From an uncultured Kineothrix sp. (lineage in GTDB: Bacteria; Bacillota; Clostridia; Lachnospirales; Lachnospiraceae): a stretch of DNA of 64,000 nt. The position numbers were made by a program, and so were the translations under genes. The stretch spans positions 1 to 64,000 of the forward strand of contig CAJUMD010000006.1 in the NCBI GenBank assembly GCA_910587275.1. The letters run 5' to 3'. The notes below the pieces were generated by a model. It was not told where the DNA came from. It saw nothing but the letters and a program-made list of their open reading frames with translations, and did not search any database. The stretch's first letter is position 1. Each line of letters begins with the position of its first letter. Below, piece by piece: positions 18,360 to 26,265 of the stretch.

Positions 18360-18410
18360 GTTCCTTCCCATCTCCTTTTTTATTCCTGTACCTGCTTCCG
18401 TTTCCATGCT

Positions 18411-20432
18411 CTAGCACCCCGCCCGCAGCATGGTCCGGTGCGCCGGATTGTCATAATCTTTCGTGTACCCGTCGTCATGGTAATATTCGTATTCACTTTG
18501 TGTCTGCGTAAAATGCAGCAACGTCAGATTCTCAAAATCCACTTCCTCCACATTCTGCCCGCCCTTTTCCGCAATCGGAAGGATATGGTCGGGACGCAGG
18601 AATACCACCACTTCATCCAGCGGTATTTTGACATAATGGTCGCCTGCGGGAAGCACCTGTTCCTCCCTGTCCGTCAGGGAACGGAAGCGTATCATTTTCA
18701 TTGTCTCGGGCAGATACACATATCTGCCGGTCTTATTTTGCTCATACACCGGAGCCACCATAATGCTTTCGCCAATCATCAACTGGTCTTCCACTTCTTT
18801 CGCCCTTTCATCCCCCGGATAGAGGAACGAAAGCGGTTTCGCATACATGTTATCCCCCAGCGCCGCTTTCATGTACTCACTGTAAATATAGGGAAGAAGG
18901 CCGTAGCGCAGTCCGATGATACGCCGGAATGCCTCCGTATCCCCGAACCGGTACACCTCCTGTCTTCTCGTCCCCATCGCGGAATGATTGCGCATAAGCG
19001 GCGTAAAAATGCCGAATTCCAGCCAGCGCAGCAGCATATCCTCCGTCACGTCCGCACCGAAACCGCCCAAATCCGCTCCCGTATACAGGAAACCGCACAT
19101 GTTTAAGGACGGAAGCATACGGATATTCAGCAGGATATGGCTCCACCATGACAGGTTATCCCCCATCCAGATTCCCCCGTAACGGTGCATACCGATATAA
19201 GAGGAACGGGAATACATCAGAATGCGTTTATCGGGACACAGCCTGTCAAAAGCCTCCCCTGCCGCCCTCGTCATATAAAAACCGAACAGGTTATGCACCT
19301 TATCATGCCTTATTGTTTCCCCTTCATATTCATGGTAAAACCTTTGGTAATCCCCTTCGTTGTTGCTGATTCCCGTAATCAGGTCCTTTAAGGCAAAAAA
19401 ACTGTTGATGTCCAGGTTTTTCCCCCGGTAATCCTCCATCTGTTCCCACACTTCCTGCAAATGCTCCTCAGAGTAAAAAATCGCCGGTTCGTTCATATCG
19501 TTCCAAAAGCCTTCGATTCCCTCATCCAGCAGCACCTTATATTTCCCGCCAAACCACTTGCGCGCTTCCTCCTTTAACATATCCGGGAAATGCACCCTGC
19601 CGGGCCAAACGCCTGCCGTAAAATTCCTTCCGTCCTGCGTTTTACAGAAATAATTCCCTGCCACGCCTTCCTCATAAACATCATAGCCTTCCTCAATCTT
19701 CACGCCCGCATCGATAATCGGTACCAAATGGATTCCCTGCCCGCGCATTTCCTCCACAAATTTCCCGAATCCGGGAAAACTATCCCCATTTACGGTAAAA
19801 TCCTTATACCGCTCCATATAATCAATGTCCAGGTAAATGCTGTCCAACGGAATTCCCCGTTCACGGTGTTCCTTCGCCACCCGGCGTACCTCATCCGCCG
19901 TCATATAACTCCAACGGCTCTGCCCGTACCCGAATGCCCACTTCGGCGGAATATAACTGCGTCCCGTCAGTCTGCGCAGTCCGCCCACGATATCCGTCAG
20001 GGATTCCCCCTCCAACACGTAAAGACTCACATCCCGGTCCGGCGCCGTCACCGCTAACCGGTCCGTTTCCGTATATCCGATATCAAACACCAGTTTCCCC
20101 GCATGGTCGATAAACAAACCAAACTGCCTATCCTCTCCTGCCAGAATGATAAAATTATGGGCGCCGTACAGCGACCGTTTGTCCTCCCGGTGGAACGGGT
20201 CGTCACTGCAGTTGCTCTCATAAATCCAGCCCCTCTTGTTGATTCCGCGCACATTTTCCCCCAGCCCGTACACGGCATCCTTCTTTTTCATCCGGCAGGA
20301 AAAACACAGCCCGCCGTCCGTTTCCTCCCATTCCAAATAATTTTTTAACAACTCCCGGTCCGATTCCTTTACGTCTACTGCCGTCACCGCCCCTGTATGA
20401 AGCGGTTTTCCAAATATAAACCATTTTACCAT
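18411..20432 (-). CDS. Glycoside hydrolase family 31 (alpha-glucosidase or alpha-xylosidase)
   Basis: A cytoplasmic enzyme of 673 residues without signal peptide. The GH31 nucleophile motif WNDMNEP is present, as are the acid/base region GGIWMGDNLSWW, the substrate-binding GADLGGFG, and RNHSAMGTRRQE. The N-terminal beta domain has YGLGENVRGINKRG. The ATG at 20432 follows AGGTGG; the frame is open 31 codons further, but that stretch lacks conserved sequence. It probably splits alpha-linked sugars brought in by the ABC importer downstream. Specificity cannot be decided from these motifs. Confidence 0.94.
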   Translation of the reverse strand: MVKWFIFGKPLHTGAVTAVDVKESDRELLKNYLEWEETDGGLCFSCRMKKKDAVYGLGENVRGINKRGWIYESNCSDDPFHREDKRSLYGAHNFIILAGEDRQFGLFIDHAGKLVFDIGYTETDRLAVTAPDRDVSLYVLEGESLTDIVGGLRRLTGRSYIPPKWAFGYGQSRWSYMTADEVRRVAKEHRERGIPLDSIYLDIDYMERYKDFTVNGDSFPGFGKFVEEMRGQGIHLVPIIDAGVKIEEGYDVYEEGVAGNYFCKTQDGRNFTAGVWPGRVHFPDMLKEEARKWFGGKYKVLLDEGIEGFWNDMNEPAIFYSEEHLQEVWEQMEDYRGKNLDINSFFALKDLITGISNNEGDYQRFYHEYEGETIRHDKVHNLFGFYMTRAAGEAFDRLCPDKRILMYSRSSYIGMHRYGGIWMGDNLSWWSHILLNIRMLPSLNMCGFLYTGADLGGFGADVTEDMLLRWLEFGIFTPLMRNHSAMGTRRQEVYRFGDTEAFRRIIGLRYGLLPYIYSEYMKAALGDNMYAKPLSFLYPGDERAKEVEDQLMIGESIMVAPVYEQNKTGRYVYLPETMKMIRFRSLTDREEQVLPAGDHYVKIPLDEVVVFLRPDHILPIAEKGGQNVEEVDFENLTLLHFTQTQSEYEYYHDDGYTKDYDNPAHRTMLRAGC

Positions 20433-20540
20433 TTTATTTTTCCACCTGCTCCTTTCCCATCCATTCCCCGTCTTTAAGCATACCATAACGCCCGGGACCC
20501 CGTTACTCCCTGTCCCGGCAGCCACACGCTGTCCCGGAAG

Positions 20541-21926
20541 TTACTGCCCGCTTCTGACCGCATCCGCCGCCACACGTTCCATGTACCGCTCCAAATCCCG
20601 CAAAAACTGCTGCCATGCCTCCTCATGCTCCACATAATATTTCGGGCAGATTTTTCCCCCTTCATCATAATGCCGCAGCACATCTTCCGGCTCCAGCTCA
20701 AATTTATGCAGAAGCCACGCCGTCAGCTCAATCAGTTTGTCATACGTTTCCTGCGTAAATTTCCCGCTTTCATCCAAGAAACAGCATTCAATGGAAATGG
20801 AATCGTAATTCCGCTCTTTCACCGCATACGCAATTTCCGCCGTGGGAATACACTGTACGATTACCCCGTCAAACCCAATGATAAAGTGCGCACTGGCAGA
20901 CCGCTCATGGGTTTCCGCCAGCGACTGGAAATAGCTTTTGTTCTGTTCCGCCGTTGTTCCCGCATTCGCTGTATAATGGATAAAAATATTCTTTACCTCC
21001 GGAAGCGCTTCCCCCGGCCTGGAATATTCGTTTACGGTAAGCAGGTCCACCGCCAGTTCCGGCCGTTCCAGGCTGGCAGCATAAAACGGCGCCCACTCAC
21101 GGATATCCTGCGGTATGGGAGTCTCCTCCACCGTCTGTACGTTTGCAGCCGGTACTTCCCCGCCGCTTTTTCCTGCTTCTAATTCCTGGTAAATATATCC
21201 TGCTGCCAGGGCTGCACCGAGTACAATGCTGACTACTGCAAAAAAAGAAGTAATCATAAGCATCCTTTTGGTATTCCGTGCACGTCTGCGCTTTTTTTGC
21301 TGTTGTTCCCGTTTCGGCTGCTCCTTTTTTCCCGGTGCTTTATGCTGCTGCCCGTTTTGCTGCTGCCTTATTTGCTGTCGCTTTCTTTGCCGCTCACGTC
21401 CGGCTTCTTCCCATCCGCTTTCCGGGTCTTCTTCCCATTCTTCTTCCGGGGCTTCCTCCCATTCGCCTTCCGGGTCTTCTTCCCATTCTTCTTCCGGGGC
21501 TTCCTCCCATTCGCCTTCCAGGTCTTCTTCCCATTCTTCTTCCGGGGCATTCGATTCCTGCCACACCATCTGCCCATCCGGCGTTCCTGCCTGCTTTCTC
21601 CTGCCCGCAGACCCTCTTTGGCGGTCTTCCCCGGACAATGCATCCCTCCTTGTTTCGCTTACCCATTTTCCCTGGCGTATTTCCTCCACCTGGAGCCTCA
21701 TTTTACGGCTTTCCCTGGAATTTTCGGGAAACTCCTGCCGGGCATATATCCCTATCACTTCAATCCCTGTTCTTTTTTTGGTTCCCCGCTGCTCCTGCAG
21801 ACGCTTTTCCGCCCTTCGGAACTCTCTCCTTTCTGCCGACGGTTTTCTTCCGCCTCCCTGTCCCTGCGCAGCCCGTCCTCCGGTGCCGTCCCCAACATCA
21901 ATCCATTCCAAATCCCGTGTCCCCAT
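20541..21926 (-). CDS. Membrane-anchored N-acetylmuramoyl-L-alanine amidase
   Basis: The 461 residues fall in three parts. Residues 1-221 are charged and cytoplasmic, with a three-fold 16-residue acidic repeat (129-176, EEEWEEDxEGEWEEAP) and a Gln/Lys/Arg tail. A membrane segment covers about 222-246. An Amidase_2 domain lies outside from about 310, with IFIHYTANAG (His317), LRHYD (His419) and Cys427 as likely zinc ligands. It would cut the amide between muramic acid and the stem peptide. The start is weakly supported, since the Shine-Dalgarno match is poor. It follows telA by 156 bases, a gap holding a CCGGCTG hairpin. The large acidic N-terminus is unusual for this family. Confidence 0.85.
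   Translation of the reverse strand: MGTRDLEWIDVGDGTGGRAAQGQGGGRKPSAERREFRRAEKRLQEQRGTKKRTGIEVIGIYARQEFPENSRESRKMRLQVEEIRQGKWVSETRRDALSGEDRQRGSAGRRKQAGTPDGQMVWQESNAPEEEWEEDLEGEWEEAPEEEWEEDPEGEWEEAPEEEWEEDPESGWEEAGRERQRKRQQIRQQQNGQQHKAPGKKEQPKREQQQKKRRRARNTKRMLMITSFFAVVSIVLGAALAAGYIYQELEAGKSGGEVPAANVQTVEETPIPQDIREWAPFYAASLERPELAVDLLTVNEYSRPGEALPEVKNIFIHYTANAGTTAEQNKSYFQSLAETHERSASAHFIIGFDGVIVQCIPTAEIAYAVKERNYDSISIECCFLDESGKFTQETYDKLIELTAWLLHKFELEPEDVLRHYDEGGKICPKYYVEHEEAWQQFLRDLERYMERVAADAVRSGQ
21399..21542 (-). repeat. Three 48-bp tandem repeats within the amidase gene
   Basis: Three in-frame 48-bp units encode the 16-residue Glu/Trp repeat at residues 129-176. The units are close to identical in DNA, pointing to recent expansion, and probably vary in number between strains. 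Several antisense frames over this stretch are by-products of the repeat. Confidence 0.85.
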
Positions 21927-22082
21927 CTATCTCTTTCTCCCGCGTATATCATGATTACCGTTTCCTGTAAGCCCCCGGCTGCATGACAGCCGGACAGTTC
22001 TATGATAACGCAAAACCAAAACGGGTTACACAGCTTTTAGAAAATATTAAGATTTAATTTTTTATGAACACGGTTACTCCAT

Positions 22083-23252
22083 TTATGCCCTCATCTGTAA
22101 TAGCCTGTCCCGCAGCTCGCCCTCTATACGGCGCAGCTCCACTTCCGCCTCCTTCCGCTTCTGCCGCCCTTCTTCCTGTATCCGCACCACTTCGTCCAGC
22201 GTGGAAATCAGCGATTCGTTTGTCTGCTTGAGCGTCTCGATGTCCACAATGCTGCGCTCCGCTTCCTTTGCCGTTTCCACTGTTGCCAGTTTTAACACAG
22301 CCGCGTTTTTCTTTAACAGTTCGTTGGTCATGTCCGTCACTTCCCGCTGTGCCTGCGATGCCTGTGCGGAATGGCTTACCCCAAGCGCAAGCACCATCTG
22401 GCTTTTCCAAAGCGGTATGGTATTCACCAGCGTGGACTGTATTTTTTCCGCCATAATGGTATCGTTGCCCTGTATCAGCCGGATTTGCGGCGCCATTTGG
22501 ATGGATACCATCCTGGTCAGTTCCAAATCGTGGATTTTCTTTTCAAAACGGTCGCACAGCGCCACAAAGTCGTTCACCGCCTGCGCGTCCTCCGGCAGAC
22601 CGCCGGTGCGCGCCTTTTCCATCAGAACCGGAAGTTCGTCTTTCTTTGCCTTGTCCAGTTTCTTCTTTCCCGCAAGAATATACATGGACAGTTCCTTGTA
22701 ATAATTCTTATTCAGGTCATACATCTTATCCAGCATGGCGGTATCTTTCAAAAGCTGGATTTGGTGCTCCTCCAGCACTCCGCAGATTTTGCTTATGTTC
22801 ACTTCCGCCTTGTCATACTTGCTTTTCATGGCTTCAATTTTATTTCCGCTCCTTTTAAAGATGCCGAAAAGCCCCTTGTCTTCTTCCTCGTCAAACTTCC
22901 TAAGCTCGGACACCACACCCGACAGCAGTTCACCGATTTCCCCCAAATCCTTGGTCCGCACATTGGCAAGAGCCGTTTCGGAAAAATCCGCAATTTTTTT
23001 CTGCGCCCCTGCGCCATACTGCAAAATAACCGTGGAATTGCGAAGGTCAATCTGCCCCGCAAAATCCTCCACCATCTTCCGTTCCTCCTGCGTAAGGGTA
23101 CTGTCGTCAAAAACAGGTTCTTCCTTTGCTTCCGCCAGGGCATCCTCACCCGCCTGCGCAGCCCCGGGGACTGCCGGAGCCTGCGGCTCTTTTTGCATTT
23201 CTGCAAACGGGTTTAAGGTCAATGTCGGCATATCGGTTTTGTTTTCTTCCAT
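22083..23252 (-). CDS. telA: Toxic anion resistance protein, TelA family
   Basis: The 389 residues form the all-helical TelA (YaaN-like) domain, with Gln/Glu-rich coiled-coil stretches such as LEEHQIQLLKDTAMLDKMYD and a central MAPQIRLIQGNDTIMAEKIQ. It is cytoplasmic, without membrane segments. The ATG at 23252 follows AAAGGAG. It sits 81 bases downstream of the XpaC gene, the usual xpaC-telA pairing. The family is tied to tellurite and envelope-antimicrobial tolerance, though its biochemical role is unknown. Here it continues the gene run that begins with the second CotH cassette. Confidence 0.94.
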   Translation of the reverse strand: MEENKTDMPTLTLNPFAEMQKEPQAPAVPGAAQAGEDALAEAKEEPVFDDSTLTQEERKMVEDFAGQIDLRNSTVILQYGAGAQKKIADFSETALANVRTKDLGEIGELLSGVVSELRKFDEEEDKGLFGIFKRSGNKIEAMKSKYDKAEVNISKICGVLEEHQIQLLKDTAMLDKMYDLNKNYYKELSMYILAGKKKLDKAKKDELPVLMEKARTGGLPEDAQAVNDFVALCDRFEKKIHDLELTRMVSIQMAPQIRLIQGNDTIMAEKIQSTLVNTIPLWKSQMVLALGVSHSAQASQAQREVTDMTNELLKKNAAVLKLATVETAKEAERSIVDIETLKQTNESLISTLDEVVRIQEEGRQKRKEAEVELRRIEGELRDRLLQMRA

Positions 23253-23333
23253 TTTTTCCAGCTCCTTTCCTGGTTGCCATTCCGTTCTTTTTTATCCCGT
23301 AATTTTTATTCCGGCTATTCCGTCTATATCCGG

Positions 23334-24611
23334 CTATTCCTGCGGGCAATGAGCGGAGGCACTGTTTAAAGCCGGGTCTTTGACTCTTAACCCGTCTTCC
23401 AAAAGCCCCTCCTGCGCCAGCATGGTGGAAAGCACGGAGATATCCGTGGAAACATCCAACGCTTCTTCTTCAAACAACCGGTCAAACATTTTCTCAAACG
23501 CCCTGTTGATATCGTCCAGCATACCTTCAATTTCGGTTTTCGCCACAGTGATGTTTTCCCCCTGTAACGGCTGCTCATGGAATTCCCGGTACCGTTCCAA
23601 CAGTTTTAACGTGGTTGGAAGGTAATAGCTCATAAACCTGCGGATATCCGGCAGTTTCTCCGGTTTCTCCCCAATATGCCCGAAAATCCGTCCGCATATG
23701 TTTTCCAGCCGTTCGAGTTTACCGGAAATCCGTGACTCCGCAATGGCGCCGTTGATATCCCGTATACGGCGTATGTATTCGTTCCCTTCCTCCACGGTCT
23801 GCCGCAACTGCCGCTGCACCGGATCGCGTTCCAGCATCTCACGCTGCGCTGCCAGCCGTTCTTCCTCCTCCCTGCGCAGCCTTAACTGCTCCTGTGCATC
23901 CATATACATCCGGTAGGCTTCGTCCGTCAGCATAAAACAGGTTTCCTGCTCGTCCAAATGTCCTTCCAGAAACCATCCCCTGCCTATCATCTCCTTTAAA
24001 TCCTTCCGGACAAACGCTTCTTTTCTCCTGACAGCCTGCGCCAGCCCGTCCAATTGGTAAAAATCCTGCTCTCCCATGGTCCTTACATATTTCCGGAACC
24101 GCCCGGCACGCCGCCTCCACATGCCTCCCACCAGGGCAGCCGCCGTACAGATTCCCGCAAAGCCGGCAAATCCGGCGAACATCCATGTCCCGATTCCCAT
24201 GCCCGCCACTTTTACGCTGAGCCATTCCAACAGGATACCCATGGCGGATGCCGTCCACCCTATCACCGCGCCAAAGGTGCCGAACACTTCCATAAGGATA
24301 CCCGAAACCCTGCCTTCCGGTCTTTTCACCACGGGAAGATGCCGTTTTTCTTTTTGGGGATATGTTTGGACTCCTGCCGCCCTGTCTTTTGTTCCCGTAT
24401 TCCATGCGCTATCCATTTTGTTTACTGCCTTTTGTCCTGCTTTCCCGACATAATCCGCCGCATCCTGCACGGAACGGCGCACTTCTTCCATGGCATTTTC
24501 CACCGTTGCCTGTATATTCTCCTGCAGCTCCTTTATTTCCCCGGAATTGACGAATTTATTGATTCCTTCTCCGATTTCCCTGCCCCAATCGTAAATATCC
24601 TTGTCATTCAT
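23334..24611 (-). CDS. xpaC: XpaC-family membrane protein
   Basis: The 425 residues begin with an amphipathic helical part (1-95). Two hydrophobic segments follow at about 105-128 and 140-165, then a helical cytoplasmic domain with IRRFMSYYLPTTLKLLERYREF-like sequence, split here as IRRFMSYYLPTTLK and LLERYREF. This matches the family named after 5-bromo-4-chloroindolyl phosphate hydrolysis; that name reflects an old phenotype, not a proven enzyme. The start has a modest Shine-Dalgarno. The gene lies 81 bases after DUF4956 copy 2 and 81 before telA. It is a likely membrane partner of TelA. Confidence 0.92.
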   Translation of the reverse strand: MNDKDIYDWGREIGEGINKFVNSGEIKELQENIQATVENAMEEVRRSVQDAADYVGKAGQKAVNKMDSAWNTGTKDRAAGVQTYPQKEKRHLPVVKRPEGRVSGILMEVFGTFGAVIGWTASAMGILLEWLSVKVAGMGIGTWMFAGFAGFAGICTAAALVGGMWRRRAGRFRKYVRTMGEQDFYQLDGLAQAVRRKEAFVRKDLKEMIGRGWFLEGHLDEQETCFMLTDEAYRMYMDAQEQLRLRREEEERLAAQREMLERDPVQRQLRQTVEEGNEYIRRIRDINGAIAESRISGKLERLENICGRIFGHIGEKPEKLPDIRRFMSYYLPTTLKLLERYREFHEQPLQGENITVAKTEIEGMLDDINRAFEKMFDRLFEEEALDVSTDISVLSTMLAQEGLLEDGLRVKDPALNSASAHCPQE

Positions 24612-24692
24612 AAACCGATACGGTGTCCTTTCTTCTCCTTATGCCAATTTCCGTTCTGCCGATTTCCGTTCTCCCCGGATGTCCCAAACCCG

Positions 24693-25367
24693 TCAGCATA
24701 CCGCCTCACCGTCATGCTCCATCAGCGTTACGGATAATATGCCTTCCTTTTTTTCCAGCGCTTTTAACAGTTCCCGTCCCTTATCCGTCCGCAGTTCCAC
24801 AATCATGTGCAGACGGTCTTTTGTCAGGTTCCGCGACTTTACCTTACTGTACCTGCAATACGTCCCCACTTCCTTTAAGACACCTTCCTCCGTATCCAAA
24901 TCCGCCAAATTCAGTACCAGCAGCATCGGCGCCCTCACCACCTGTATCCGGTCGAAGAAAAGCACCATGACGGTTACAGCCAAAGATGCCACTACTGCCA
25001 TTTCCCCCAGCCCTGCGCCGCAGATAATGCCTGCACTGATGGACCAAAACAGGAACACAAGATCCATGGGGTCTTTCACCGCCGTCCGGAACCGGACGAT
25101 GGATAACGCACCCACCATACCCAAAGAAATAACCACACTGGACTGCACTGCCAGTATGATGGCAGCCACTATGACCGGAAGCACCGCCAGGGAAACGTTA
25201 AATTGTTTGGAATAAAGCGCCTGGCGGCACGCAAAACGGTATACAAGGAAAATATAGCTTCCCAGCGCCACCGACAATCCAAACACCAACGCCATCTCCA
25301 TAAATCCCAAATCCGCATTGGCAAATCCTTCCACAAACGCTTTGTTGAAAATATCACCGAAATTCAT
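24693..25367 (-). CDS. DUF4956 membrane protein, cassette 2
   Basis: The 224 residues have the same plan as the copy at 10103-10783: about four membrane segments, the identical block SLGMVGALSIVRFRT at 81-95, then a soluble C-terminal domain with MIVELRTDKGRELLKALEKK. Outside the core the two copies differ clearly, so the duplication is old or the cassettes arrived separately. AGGAGCG precedes the ATG. It is 59 bases after the VTC gene and 81 before xpaC. Confidence 0.9.
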   Translation of the reverse strand: MNFGDIFNKAFVEGFANADLGFMEMALVFGLSVALGSYIFLVYRFACRQALYSKQFNVSLAVLPVIVAAIILAVQSSVVISLGMVGALSIVRFRTAVKDPMDLVFLFWSISAGIICGAGLGEMAVVASLAVTVMVLFFDRIQVVRAPMLLVLNLADLDTEEGVLKEVGTYCRYSKVKSRNLTKDRLHMIVELRTDKGRELLKALEKKEGILSVTLMEHDGEAVC

Positions 25368-25426
25368 TCTTTCGCTCCTTTATCCATTTCTGTCTTCCAT
25401 TCCTCCGTCCCGGTCTTATCCCGCCC

Positions 25427-26191
25427 TTATTCCACCAGCATTTTCAGCGGTTCCTCTGCCATACGGCAGAGGTAATATTTGGAAAACGATACTCGGTCAA
25501 GACTGACCACCTGCAGCGCCATACGGAGCACATCCGGAAGGTATTCGTCGTACTTGACTTCCAAAAGGTGGCGTCCCCTTTCCAACACCGGAACCGCCGT
25601 CAGTTCCTTTTCCATAAATTTATGCGTTTCCGACGAACCGCAGATATTCCGGTCCAAAGTAATGCGTACGTTTCCTTCGGGGTAAACATACGGAACGCGG
25701 TCGTATTCCACAATAACCGCCGGCTTTAGCAGTAGGGTTTCCCGCGCTGTCTCAAACCGGTTGCGTACGCTCTCCTGCACCGGACTGCCTGTTCCATTCT
25801 TGCCATACTCCAAAAAAACGCCGTTTAACACAAGACTTACTTCTTCCCGCGTCAGCAAACAGGATTCCTTCCAAATCCTGTCCCCCGCCCGGTGCTTGAT
25901 TTCCAAATGGAATGCTTCATCCCCTCCCCGGAGATAAGAACGGACCCTGTATTTCTTCCGTTCGTCCAGCCCGTCCTCTTTCTGCTTCATGGCGCCATTT
26001 CCGTAATCGTCAAAATAGAGACTGCGTACCGTATAAAAACCGGAAGCGCCCACATGCCTGTCCTTTTCCATCAGGCATCCCAACTGATCCTCCAGCAGTT
26101 CCATCTGCAACTGCGTACAGAGAAATTTCAATTCATGCCGGTAATGTATCCCTCCGGTCCGCGTCGTCTTCTTCCTGCCGTCCCCATCCAT
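25427..26191 (-). CDS. VTC-domain polyphosphate polymerase, cassette 2
   Basis: With a start at 26191 the product has 254 residues. Motifs in order: YRHELKF (17-23), RSLYFD (56-61), KYRVRSY (80-86), HLEIKH (95-100), EYDR (162-165), RITLD (176-180) and EVKYDE (211-216). All tunnel signatures of copy 1 are kept; the Lys-Lys of HLEKK becomes Ile-Lys. The reading frame is open 101 codons further upstream, but that stretch overlaps the end of the CotH gene in another frame and looks non-coding. The chosen ATG has only a weak GAGGG upstream, so the start is uncertain. Confidence 0.9.
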   Translation of the reverse strand: MDGDGRKKTTRTGGIHYRHELKFLCTQLQMELLEDQLGCLMEKDRHVGASGFYTVRSLYFDDYGNGAMKQKEDGLDERKKYRVRSYLRGGDEAFHLEIKHRAGDRIWKESCLLTREEVSLVLNGVFLEYGKNGTGSPVQESVRNRFETARETLLLKPAVIVEYDRVPYVYPEGNVRITLDRNICGSSETHKFMEKELTAVPVLERGRHLLEVKYDEYLPDVLRMALQVVSLDRVSFSKYYLCRMAEEPLKMLVE

Positions 26192-26265
26192 ATGTCTGCT
26201 GTCCCTCTGCCTGTTAATCCTTAGAGTGTATTTGAAAATCCATTCCTGCAATTTCCAAACATGCC

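Noticed and set aside
21226..21986. Three long plus-strand frames rich in Ser, Pro and Phe opposite the amidase
   Set aside because: They are antisense readings of the Glu/Trp/Arg-rich repeat region; all three frames stay open because of composition, and none has a start signal.
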